Assembly (NCBI RefSeq): GCF_001641695.1
Contig: NZ_LSEF01000015.1
Span: 1 to 49,948 of the forward strand
Length of the DNA stretch: 49,948 nucleotides
Direction of reading: 5' to 3'
Source: Bradyrhizobium neotropicale
Lineage (GTDB): Bacteria; Pseudomonadota; Alphaproteobacteria; Rhizobiales; Xanthobacteraceae
A model generated the notes under the pieces. It made no database searches. It saw only the letters and a program-made list of their open reading frames with translations, and had not been told where the DNA came from. Below are positions 35,495-43,888 of the stretch, piece by piece. The first letter of the stretch is position 1. Each line of letters begins with the position of its first letter. The position numbers and the translations under genes are program-made.

Positions 35495-36718
35495 ATGACC
35501 GCCCATTACGACGCCCTGGAGACGCGCGAGCAAGCCGCGCGCGAGGCCGAGCTGTTCTCTCGCCTGCCGGGCGTGCTGCAGAGCGCGATGGCGGCACCCG
35601 CCTATGCCGAGCGGCTCGGGGGCGTCGACCCGGCCTCAGTGACCTCCAGAGCCGCGCTGGCGCGCCTTCCGGTGCTGCGCAAGTCGGAACTGCCGGCCCT
35701 GCACAAGGCCTCCCAGCCCTTCGGAGGCTTCGTGGCGGCTGCCCCCGGCGCGTTCGCCCGGCTGTTCACCTCCCCGGGTCCAATTTTCGAGCCGGAGGGG
35801 CGGCAGGCCGATCCCTGGCGCGGCGCCCGGGCGCTTTTCGCGGCCGGGTTCCGGGAAGGCGATGTGGTGCTCAACACCTTCAGCTACCACCTCACCCCCG
35901 GCGGCTTCATCTTCGATGCCTCGGCGCGCGCGCTCGGTTGCGCCGTGATCCCGGCCGGCCCGGGCAATACGGAAGCGCAATTCGAGCTGATCGAGGCCTA
36001 CCGGCCGGTCGGCTACAGCGGCACGCCCGACTTCCTGAAGATCCTGCTCGATGCCGCAGCGGCCTCCGGCCGCGATGTTTCCTCGATCAAGCGCGCATTG
36101 GTCTCGGGCGCCGCGTTCCCGCCCTCGCTCCAGGCCGAGATCAAGGCGCGCGGCATCGACGCCTACCAGGCCTTCGGCACCGCCGATCTGGGTCTGATCG
36201 CCTTCGAGACCGAAGCGCGCGAGAGCATGGTCGTGAACGAGGATCTGATCCTGGAGATCGTCAAGCCCGGCACCGGCGATCCCGTTGCGGAAGGCGACGT
36301 CGGCGAGATCGTGGTGACCTCGCTCGACCCGCACCATCCCTGGATCCGCCTCGCACTCGGCGACCTCACTGCAGCGCTGCCCGGCCCCAGCAAATGCGGC
36401 CGCACCAACATGCGCATCAAGGGCTGGATGGGCCGCGCCGACCAGACCACCAAGGTCAAGGGCATGTTCGTCCGCCCCGAGCAGATCGCCGAGATCGGCA
36501 GGCGCCACCCCGGTCTCGGACGCCTCCGCCTGGTCGTCACGCGCGAGCGCGAGACCGATGCGATGACCTTGAGGGCGGAAGCGGCGGCACCAAGCGAAGC
36601 ACTCCGCGAGGAGCTTACCGTCAGCTTGCGCGCGGTGACGAAACTCGGCGGGGCCGTTGAGCTGGTGAGCCCTGGCTTGCTGCCGAACGACGGCAAGGTG
36701 ATTGCGGATGAGCGGTAG
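35495..36718 (+). CDS. PaaK-like phenylacetate-CoA ligase family protein with altered P-loop
   Basis: A 407-residue member of the phenylacetate-CoA ligase branch of adenylate-forming enzymes. Later cores are good: QAFGTADLGLIAFETE (A5), ALGDLT (A7), GRADQTTKVKGMFVRPEQI (A8), and NDGKVIADER with the A10 lysine. The A3 P-loop, normally SSGTTGxPT, is replaced by LFTSPGPIFEPEG (residues 90-102), so nucleotide handling may differ. The GAGGA ribosome-binding site precedes the ATG. Its closeness to the importer and the first CoA ligase suggests a shared acid-catabolism function. Whether it is an active ligase cannot be told from sequence. Confidence 0.83.
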   Translation: MTAHYDALETREQAAREAELFSRLPGVLQSAMAAPAYAERLGGVDPASVTSRAALARLPVLRKSELPALHKASQPFGGFVAAAPGAFARLFTSPGPIFEPEGRQADPWRGARALFAAGFREGDVVLNTFSYHLTPGGFIFDASARALGCAVIPAGPGNTEAQFELIEAYRPVGYSGTPDFLKILLDAAAASGRDVSSIKRALVSGAAFPPSLQAEIKARGIDAYQAFGTADLGLIAFETEARESMVVNEDLILEIVKPGTGDPVAEGDVGEIVVTSLDPHHPWIRLALGDLTAALPGPSKCGRTNMRIKGWMGRADQTTKVKGMFVRPEQIAEIGRRHPGLGRLRLVVTRERETDAMTLRAEAAAPSEALREELTVSLRAVTKLGGAVELVSPGLLPNDGKVIADER

Positions 36719-36869
36719 GGGCGCGACCGCCGAGCAGTTTTATGAACTACCGCAAAGACAATGAATCAACTCGAGATCCTGGAGCTATTAATTCCAAGGC
36801 GCCCGTTGGACTTCCCACGGATCTGGGACGCAAACCTTGCTTGGAGTCGGGATGTAGCTCGATTGTTGT

Positions 36870-37376
36870 TTATCTATTGTGTAAACGGCTCTTGACGAAG
36901 TGCTCGAGATCCGAACCATCGAAGAGATAGCCGCCTATCCCCGCTGCAGTCGCGGCTTCAATGTCAGTGAGCTTATCTCCAATGAGAAAGCTTCGATTAG
37001 GATCAACCTGGAAGCGTTCCATAAGGGTCGTAATCATGCCCGGCCCGGGCTTTCGGCAGGTGCACGACCTGCGATAGAGCTCAACAATGGCCTCGGGATG
37101 ATGCGGACAATACTCGAAAGCATCGATGCGGGCGCCGATTTCGGCCAGCTCCTCTGCCATCCACGCGTGAAGAGCCAGGATATCGGCTTCCTTGTACAAC
37201 CCTCTCGCAACGCCCGACTGGTTGGTAATCACGAACGCCAGATATCCGGCATCGTTGACTGCCTTTACGGCTTCCCGCGCACCCGGCGTCCACCTGAACT
37301 TCGCTCTCTCGTAGAGATAGCCGATGTCCTCGTTGAGGACGCCATCACGGTCAAAAAAGACGGCGGGTCTCTTCAT
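36870..37376 (-). CDS. gmhB: D-glycero-D-manno-heptose 1,7-bisphosphate 7-phosphatase
   Basis: A 168-residue HAD phosphatase of the GmhB group, which removes the 7-phosphate during ADP-heptose synthesis for lipopolysaccharide core. Motif I is VFFDRDGVLNEDIGYL with the two catalytic Asp, motif II is FVITNQSGVARG, and IGDKLTDIEAATAAGIGGYL carries the last Mg-binding Asp. The zinc-binding pattern CPHH...CTCRKPGPGM is also present. The start at 37376 follows a TAATG overlap with a short upstream frame; an in-frame ATG lies 10 codons earlier. No clear ribosome-binding site was seen. A truncated second copy lies at 46896. Confidence 0.88.
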   Translation of the reverse strand: MKRPAVFFDRDGVLNEDIGYLYERAKFRWTPGAREAVKAVNDAGYLAFVITNQSGVARGLYKEADILALHAWMAEELAEIGARIDAFEYCPHHPEAIVELYRRSCTCRKPGPGMITTLMERFQVDPNRSFLIGDKLTDIEAATAAGIGGYLFDGSDLEHFVKSRLHNR

Positions 37377-37847
37377 TATCGCACACTTACGGACCGAAGC
37401 AGGCATTGCGATCGAATTCCTGTCGCGCCAACTGCGTTCGTCGAAGAACCGCGCAAGAAGCCCACGGCGTTATGCTGGCGATCTGCTTTTCGCATTCTCT
37501 TGCCGATAAAGTCCATCTGCGGCAAAGCTATAGTCGAATAAAACCTACGCTGCAGCTGGATGGGCATGGCATGGTCGTGGCCAAGAACTTCTATCCAGCA
37601 GCTACACTCCATAGTAGCCGCGATACAACTTGACGAACTTGCCAATTCCGGCGCTGGAAGAAACCTCGACTTCATCCGCCATACTGTTGCTTTTCAACGA
37701 ATGTATTCTTGCTCGACCCGTTGCTGCGCTTTTAGGAGCGTTTCTCGATTTACTTGTAGACGGATCCGCGCCGGTCGACTGAATGCGTATCGGAAGCATT
37801 CAGCTAACCCTTCTAGAGCAGGCATTCTGCTGGTGGAGAACAAACGA
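37377..37847 (-). other. gene-poor spacer with a remnant of an O-antigen-ligase tail
   Basis: 471 bp between gmhB and the methyltransferase, both on the minus strand. The 90 bp next to gmhB (37377-37460) read GFLRGSSTNAVGATGIRSQC in one frame and align with the tail of the ligase remnant at 46806-46899. They were probably the 3' end of a gene upstream of gmhB. The rest has stop codons in all frames and no recognised family. Confidence 0.45.
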
Positions 37848-38762
37848 TCAGCGCTTAACAGCGTTGGCCACTACACCGTTGCTGCCATAGAACACGCTTA
37901 TTTCAGTTAATCCTTCACAGCGGGCAATCAACTCGCGAACCTCTTCAAGTGTGCGAGGCGTATCATAAACTGGCGATAGCGCGTCGAACGTGTCGAGGAT
38001 CGCCCACTCCAGCCGTTGCTGCCTGTTCAAACCTGAACGAAGGTAATTCCAGCAGGGAATCATGGTCAGCGCCGCGATTTTCGGACCAAAATACGGAATA
38101 CGCTGGATTAGCGTGTTGATCGGAAGCCAAAACGGCATATAGGCGCGGATAATGTGCAAGAGCTTGTCCGGCTCCATGCCAACCGTCCAGCGGCGCCAGA
38201 AGTATTTCGGCTGATTGAACGGATCGAGCGCTGATGTCTTCAGATAATGGTCGATGCTGATGCGTCCACCAGGCTTCAGCTTCGAGACGAGCGATCTGAC
38301 AGCTTTCTCAGCGTCCGGAAGATGCTGGATAACGCCATAGCAGAACACGAAATCGAACGATCCGTCCGGCACGGGAATTTCATAGATGTCCGCGCGCAGG
38401 AATTTCACGTCGCCCTTCCAGGCATTGTTCTCCCTGTTGACATTGATCGCAACCGACGCATCGAACGTAGTGACAATGGCGCCCGCGTCTAACAAAATTT
38501 CGGTGAAGCGTCCGGCCCCAGATCCAGCTTCGAGAATCGACTTGCCATAGAGTTCCTTCGGCTTCCATCTCGTGTTCGAGAAGAACCGCGTCAGCGTGAG
38601 GGAGAGGCCGGTGTGGCTATCTAACTGCGTCGTCTTGAATTTAGCCCACTGGAAGCCAAAGCTCTCGCTAGAGCTTGGTTGTGACGGCCTGGAGCCTGGC
38701 CGGCTCCTCAAATCGGTCGCTGCGGAATCCGCCGGTTCTGTTTCAGATAGAGGAGAGTTCAT
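37848..38762 (-). CDS. class I SAM-dependent methyltransferase
   Basis: A 304-residue methyltransferase. SILEAGSGAGRFTEILLDAG is motif I for SAM binding, DIYEIPVPDGSFDFVFCYGV carries motifs II/III, and LKPGGRISIDHY is motif IV. Residues 1-35 are a Ser/Pro-rich leader, after which FGFQWAKFKTTQLDSHTGLS resembles methyltransferases of polysaccharide clusters. Context (gmhB, FkbM and acyltransferases) suggests modification of a surface sugar. The acceptor is unknown. The start at 38762 has only a weak ribosome-binding site. Confidence 0.85.
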   Translation of the reverse strand: MNSPLSETEPADSAATDLRSRPGSRPSQPSSSESFGFQWAKFKTTQLDSHTGLSLTLTRFFSNTRWKPKELYGKSILEAGSGAGRFTEILLDAGAIVTTFDASVAINVNRENNAWKGDVKFLRADIYEIPVPDGSFDFVFCYGVIQHLPDAEKAVRSLVSKLKPGGRISIDHYLKTSALDPFNQPKYFWRRWTVGMEPDKLLHIIRAYMPFWLPINTLIQRIPYFGPKIAALTMIPCWNYLRSGLNRQQRLEWAILDTFDALSPVYDTPRTLEEVRELIARCEGLTEISVFYGSNGVVANAVKR

Positions 38763-39118
38763 TTGCCGTCTCGGAGATTTGCTTCACCCATTTAGCACCG
38801 CAGCCCCGCACTTAACAGTCGATCGACGTTCCCAATCGTTTCATACAGAGCAGCGTCGTCAAGCACCTCCGACAGGAGCGCAACATCGAACTGCTCAAAG
38901 CTGAGAAGGCTCGAAATGCTATGGCCATCATAAAAAACGGCATTTTCGGAACGCCCTCCTCGACTTTTCCGACAAGGTCTTCACTGTGGTCGCCGCCCTA
39001 GATTTCGCAGCCCGTCTAGATCAGATGCCTACTCTTTACAATGCAGTCAAACCGGCGGCTGCAGTTAGTTGCGAAAAACTGCTTCCTGGTCTATACGGCG
39101 GCCGACAGGGGAGGAGCG
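38763..39118. other. divergent region with a short coding-like remnant
   Basis: 356 bp between the methyltransferase (minus) and the dioxygenase (plus). Around 38836-38955 the plus strand reads a protein-like stretch (SSVVKHLRQERNIELLKAEK, then ARNAMAIIKNGIFG) without a usable start, ended by a stop codon. It looks like a fragment of an older gene. No family was recognised and no promoter is clear. Confidence 0.35.
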
Positions 39119-40015
39119 ATGTACCAGGAAACGGATTGGTCGGCGCTGCGTGACGCGGTAACAACGCAGGGCGGAATTGTGATACCTAATTTCCTGTCCA
39201 CCCACACGGTCGCTTCGATCGAAAAGGAGATCGGTCCTTGGCGCAAGCAGATCAACTTCAACGATATCTACGGATCGAGCATTCTCGGCAGCAATCGTTG
39301 GATTCAGCATCTCGGCATCGCCAGCCTGTCCGCGCTGAAGCTTGCCCTAGATGAGCGAATTCTTGAGCTGATGGAATCGATCTTTGGCGAGCCTTGTCTC
39401 CTGGCCGAGTTCAGCTATCAGGAGAAAATCGAGCCCGATCCGTCGCATCTCAAGATGCATACCGACTTCGACGGCGGCATTTTGATCTTCTATTATCTAT
39501 CAGGAGTTGACTCCGAAGTCGGTAGCACTCGCTTCATTCCGGGTACCCATGAAATCGGCGGTTTGTTGCAGACCGATGGAAAGCCCTTTATCGACGAAAA
39601 ACATTACGTTCCTCGTATGAAAGATATTCAGCAGGTGCACGGCGGTCCCGGAACGGCGTTCGTCTTCGACCAGGACGTCTGGCATGACCTACCGCCGGTG
39701 AAAAAGGCCGGCCGTCGCGTGATCTGGTGCTTATACCAACCGCAGAGCCATCCTCAATGCGCGATTGATCACCTCTATCGCCAAAGCTTCCTTGCCGCGC
39801 TAAACGATCGGCAAAGGCAAGCATTCGGCATCGGGCAGCCAGCGTTCGGGCGTCTAGGTTATTTGCGATCCATCGGTCGGCGGCTTTGGATTGGCGACGT
39901 CAAACTAGCGGCCAAATATGCGCTCAAGCACCGCCATATCGGTCGCGAACCGACACTTGTCAAAACGGCACCGCTTCGGCTGTCGCGCGTGCGGGCGCCC
40001 CGGCCCAGCAAATAG
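39119..40015 (+). CDS. phytanoyl-CoA dioxygenase (PhyH) family protein
   Basis: A 298-residue Fe(II)/2-oxoglutarate-dependent oxygenase-like protein. The iron triad is visible: His and Asp in HLKMHTDFDGG and the distal His in FVFDQDVWHDLPP. GSTRFIPGTHEIGG is the usual PhyH segment. The 2-oxoglutarate-binding Arg is probably in KAGRRVIW. The ATG at 39119 follows GGGGAGGAG; a longer frame from 39041 is less likely. Family members hydroxylate lipids, amino acids or sugars. In this polysaccharide island a role in modifying a lipid or sugar is a guess. Confidence 0.84.
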   Translation: MYQETDWSALRDAVTTQGGIVIPNFLSTHTVASIEKEIGPWRKQINFNDIYGSSILGSNRWIQHLGIASLSALKLALDERILELMESIFGEPCLLAEFSYQEKIEPDPSHLKMHTDFDGGILIFYYLSGVDSEVGSTRFIPGTHEIGGLLQTDGKPFIDEKHYVPRMKDIQQVHGGPGTAFVFDQDVWHDLPPVKKAGRRVIWCLYQPQSHPQCAIDHLYRQSFLAALNDRQRQAFGIGQPAFGRLGYLRSIGRRLWIGDVKLAAKYALKHRHIGREPTLVKTAPLRLSRVRAPRPSK

Positions 40016-40198
40016 AAGCCTGCACTTCCTCACTAGGGGAAGTGGTGAATCATGCTTGGCGCAGTTCAGGTCCCTGGCTTCCACAGAACACCGCACGGAA
40101 CCTTCGGACTGCAGTGGACCGAGTTCCCTGCCCAAGAGGCGGCCTCATGTGCACCATTACAAGGCACCGTGCGGCGCGTTGGCCGCGCAGCATGACCG

Positions 40199-41227
40199 CT
40201 AAAGTCTGGATCCAACCATTGACGGAAGAGCATTCCAACTTCGCCTGATTCTCTGCACGGTCCACGCTTTAGAGGCGGCTTCCTCAATTGCGTCTATCTC
40301 ATCGGATGTATTGAGGTTGGCTTCTCGCAGCAAAGAAAGCGCGAACGAGATAAATCCGAGAGCCATACTGATTGCAGCAAGCCTCTGTTTTATCTCTGGC
40401 AACATTTCGGTACGGTCAGGATCAAGCACAAAAATGGCGTCACCAGCCATGAGCATGCGACGATCGGCACTTTTAGGCACTCTGGCGCTTGCATGACGAC
40501 GATAAGTCGGATGGCCTAGATCGAGATCAAGTAGACGATACCCGTGAGCGTTAAGAACGACTTGCTGGTCGCCGAGCAGCCCATGATTATGGTAGTATGG
40601 AAAAGTCTGAAACTCAGAATATATAACGAGGGCGCGATGCTCCCGGAGGAGACGGCGAGCGCCCTCCAAGCATTTGGCTTCACCCCCCTCAACATCGAGC
40701 TTGAGGAGATCTACGGTTCGATTCCCAACGATGTTATCTAATGTATCACAGACCACCTTGTCGGTGCTCAGAAGCCGGGTATGCACTTCATGGAATGATC
40801 CAAAAGGGCCCTTGTCCAAGAAAACAGCATCGGCAACTGGCTGGACCGATTCACCCATCAACGTGCAGAAGTTGGGTCCTGAGGTAAGGTAGAATGTCCG
40901 CTCCTCCTTCTGGTCCCACATCGCCACCGGATGGTATTCCTCTACCTTGAAACGAGGAATATCTGCGCCGTGGGCTAGAGCGTCCGTCCGACCATCGCGC
41001 AACTTTTCAAATTCCGTCCTGCTCGGCTCGAAGCCTATCAGGTGCGCGCGGCCTGCGAAGGATGACGGGAGTAGGCTCATTCCATTCCGAGCACCGACAT
41101 CGACAACGATCGGAAGGCATTCTGCGCGATCAAGCGGGGCAAAAACGATAGCCCCAATCGTGAGGGCATTCCTGGTCCCGAAGTCCAGCGGATTTCGTCG
41201 CAGATGACGAATGAGACGTCTGATCAC
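40199..41227 (-). CDS. FkbM-family SAM-dependent methyltransferase
   Basis: A 342-residue protein of the FkbM group, which methylates hydroxyl groups on sugars or polyketides. VVDVGARNGMSLLPSSFAGR is the SAM-binding motif I, VDLLKLDVEGGEAKCLEGAR is the FkbM hallmark, and LVIYSEFQTFPYY follows. The start is a GTG at 41227. The C-terminal 60 residues (from about 285) are helical and not typical of the family. It is transcribed opposite to the dioxygenase gene and converges with it across 183 bp. Confidence 0.85.
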   Translation of the reverse strand: MIRRLIRHLRRNPLDFGTRNALTIGAIVFAPLDRAECLPIVVDVGARNGMSLLPSSFAGRAHLIGFEPSRTEFEKLRDGRTDALAHGADIPRFKVEEYHPVAMWDQKEERTFYLTSGPNFCTLMGESVQPVADAVFLDKGPFGSFHEVHTRLLSTDKVVCDTLDNIVGNRTVDLLKLDVEGGEAKCLEGARRLLREHRALVIYSEFQTFPYYHNHGLLGDQQVVLNAHGYRLLDLDLGHPTYRRHASARVPKSADRRMLMAGDAIFVLDPDRTEMLPEIKQRLAAISMALGFISFALSLLREANLNTSDEIDAIEEAASKAWTVQRIRRSWNALPSMVGSRL

Positions 41228-41401
41228 CCTTGCCTCTCTATTCTCTTACAGGACTACAAGTTACAATCTCTTCTCTACAAGCATTTTCTCCGCCACTGGA
41301 ATGCGCTACATGGGTATCGGTCCACCACTGGCTGGGGCCAGCTTGCAAGCTGCCCGGTGCCACCTCTTGCGCTCACGCCACGGTTGCGAGAGCATTGATA
41401 G

Positions 41402-42393
41402 TTGAACGGGATCGCGCTGAGCGCGAAAAGAAATGAGCCAACGGACAACTCCCTCGCATCTAATTTTTTTGGAGGACATCCCGATACGGATTGGGGACGA
41501 GCTCTTGCGATTTGTTACAGCATTATCGGGCTGGGCGGCATCCTACTACTAGGACTCATGATCTTAGTCGACCCGTATGATAGCGGCGCCTCGGGTTGCT
41601 CGGGATCCATGGCACGACGATGCCTTTCCTTGGCAAAGGTCAGCTAGGCACGTGACCAAGATTTGACTCCGGAATTTTCGGCAACTCGATCGGCCGGTTG
41701 ATCAGGCCGGATAAGCTTTCCGAGACCACTGAAAAGTAGTTCGTTCAGCTCGTCATCACCGGTTCGCTGCCCGACGGACAATTGGCCGTATTGGACTTCT
41801 TTTTGAGGCATCATACCCATCCCCCATCCCGGCGCACTGGTCGTTTTTATCGATGATCCCTGGTGCGCACATAGCTCTGTACGCGCGCCCGGCGACGTCT
41901 TCCCTTACTGGCTATATGGCGACAGCAATCTGCGCTACTTCAGTCACCTCCTGAATCGGCGCACCATCGAGCTGACCGCCCGACGCATCAAGATCGGGCG
42001 AGGCTGGGGTACGCACAACCGACACGATGGCTTCGCTGACTACGAGGAGATTCGAAGCACAGGCCGGACGAAACGCCGCGACCAGCCTCTTCGCCGTATG
42101 GCGCTCCGGTAAGTGATACTTTCCCGTACAGAGACGAGCTGAAGGCGGTCACCGACCAGCTTGCTCCGGATGTGGGGGTGGTGCTTGTGGTGCCACCGAA
42201 TTTCCACCGTCTTGCCCGCACCTGGCACGCAAGAAGCTCAGGAGCGCGCGGCCTGCAATTCGGCATTCCGCGCTCTTGTCGCCGGTCGTCCGCATAGCAA
42301 CCTCATTGACTATCGGATTGACAATGATCTGACTCGAGATCCCGCGACGTTCGGGCCGGCCTTGCCGCAAAGCATCCTGACGGCGATCAGCGG
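41402..42393 (+). pseudogene. decayed SGNH/AlgX-like acetyltransferase-type gene
   Basis: Reading from a TTG at 41402 gives a start like that of membrane-anchored SGNH proteins: one span (ALAICYSIIGLGGILLLGLM) followed by VDPYDSG. The frame is then lost. Downstream, coding continues in pieces: GIFGNSIGRLIRPDKLS, an in-frame TAG at 41737, FVQLVITGSLPDGQLAVLDF, and after a shift LVVFIDDPWCAHSS and FPYWLYGDSNLRYFSHLLNR. Another shift leads to FPYRDELKAVTDQLAPDVGV and then FRALVAGRPHSNLIDYRIDN. At least three frameshifts and one stop are present. The family is inferred from the spacing of the GNS segment, the FIDD segment and the membrane anchor. It probably acetylated a surface polysaccharide. 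Confidence 0.72.
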
Positions 42394-42678
42394 CCCCGCC
42401 TCGAGGCCTGACCCGCGGCAAGGGGAACCTCGGGTCCCCTGCGCAAGAATCGCTGCGCGTCGCTTAAACGCGACCCGATCGCCACCCGTCCAATGAGACG
42501 CCTAGAAAAACTAGCGATGACGCAGCTTCGCCAGGCTGCCCCGGAAAGTCGCTCTATTGCAGTCATTTGCGACCGGGCGAATGCCGGTCTTTTTCTTCCG
42601 CTCGTCGCATTTGCGCCCCGTGCTGACTGTTGAATGTTTGAATGTTTCTTCTTTTCCGGTCCGAGAGCGGAACACGAG

Positions 42679-43557
42679 ATGGCCCAAGAGATAAAATCGC
42701 TCGCTATAGCAACAGCTCCCTTCGCTGAGAAACCGCGCCATGCGGGAAAGTTTCGGCGCTTGCTGGCTCGACTATCCTCGCTTCCCTCAAGAGCAATCGA
42801 CAAGATCGAATGGTTCGGCCTGACCACGCAAAAAATCGCAAACACTTTGCGTTTCGAGCATTTTTGGCGTGAGAAGATTGCGAAAGATCATCGCGTGACG
42901 ATCGTACCGACGTTCAACAAGACAACCGGAAAGCACCCCATTTGGAATGTCGCGATAAACTGGATCAACGCGAATTCCGCGTCGGGCACGATCCTTGAGT
43001 TGGGCACCAACAATGGCGGGTCACTGAAGTATTTCGTCGATCACCTGCCACAGACATTTCGTTTGGTTGGTTTTGATTGCTTCGAGGGTCTGCCGGAATC
43101 CTGGGATGGATTGCCGGCCGGATCGATCAAAGGCTTTGGTGGTCCCGTTGAATTATGGGCGGATGAGCCCGAAAAGCGCCGTGAGGTCGTCGCGAACCTT
43201 GAACGCGGGATTATGTTTCCGCCGCCCCCACAACCAAACGTCGAGATCGAGTCGGGCCTGTTCAGCGAGTCGGTGACGCGCTATCTGATCAGGAGCGGGT
43301 GGCCTCGCGATTTGCGGTTCATCCATTTTGATGCAGATCTGTACATTTCGACCCGGCCTGTCCTGGACACGATCTGCGGGACGCTCAGATATCGATATCT
43401 GATTTTGTTCGACGAGTTCTACTCGGTGAACCACGAATTCAAGGCGTGGTCTGAATTCGTGGATCTTTACAAACTTTCGGATTGGCGTGTGCTCTCGGCC
43501 AGCGAGGACGGCTCCCAGCTATTGATCGAAATGAATGTGCACGCTCCTCTCGGTTGA
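42679..43557 (+). CDS. TylF/MycF-like SAM-dependent methyltransferase
   Basis: A 292-residue protein (307 if it starts at the ATG at 42634). GTILELGTNNGGSLKYFVDH is motif I, VGFDCFEGLPESWDG is the TylF-type second motif, FIHFDADLYISTRPVLD carries the metal-binding Asp residues, and YLILFDEF follows. This group methylates sugar hydroxyls with Mg2+. The start is uncertain: neither ATG has a strong ribosome-binding site. In this island it probably O-methylates a surface glycan. Confidence 0.83.
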   Translation: MAQEIKSLAIATAPFAEKPRHAGKFRRLLARLSSLPSRAIDKIEWFGLTTQKIANTLRFEHFWREKIAKDHRVTIVPTFNKTTGKHPIWNVAINWINANSASGTILELGTNNGGSLKYFVDHLPQTFRLVGFDCFEGLPESWDGLPAGSIKGFGGPVELWADEPEKRREVVANLERGIMFPPPPQPNVEIESGLFSESVTRYLIRSGWPRDLRFIHFDADLYISTRPVLDTICGTLRYRYLILFDEFYSVNHEFKAWSEFVDLYKLSDWRVLSASEDGSQLLIEMNVHAPLG

Positions 43558-43701
43558 ACGATCGCGATCGAGCGGCCCCCATGAGTCGCAACTTCGCTTT
43601 CTAGCAATTCTAGATAGACGTCGCCGATTGCAACCAAGAATTTACGATTCTTTAATGAAGCTTTGCTCAATGTTAACGATGCCGAATCGAGGGGCCAATT
43701 C

Positions 43702-43863
43702 ATGCTCGTGGACGTGGTGCAGAACTTCGAGACATTCCTCCACACTGACACGGTGATGTACGGTGCTGCCGCCGTAGGGCTCTGCGCTTTCGTAGGGCTG
43801 TACTACGTCGGCGAGTATCTGTTCAGCGACCGAGATCCCGAGCTGGATTTCTCGTCCGACTAG
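43702..43863 (+). CDS. small single-span membrane protein
   Basis: A 53-residue ORF with a GAGGGG ribosome-binding site 7 bp before the ATG at 43702. It has one hydrophobic segment (MYGAAAVGLCAFVGLYYVGE) between an amphipathic N-terminus and an acidic tail (SDRDPELDFSSD). I do not recognise it. It converges with the acyltransferase gene and could be an accessory subunit of a neighbouring membrane enzyme. Confidence 0.5.
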   Translation: MLVDVVQNFETFLHTDTVMYGAAAVGLCAFVGLYYVGEYLFSDRDPELDFSSD

Positions 43864-43888
43864 CCCCCTCTGCTGGCTGGCTGAAGGT

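Noticed and set aside
36719..36869. Possible tRNA or attachment site at the start of the island
   Set aside because: No cloverleaf could be drawn and no direct repeat with the right end of the window was seen.
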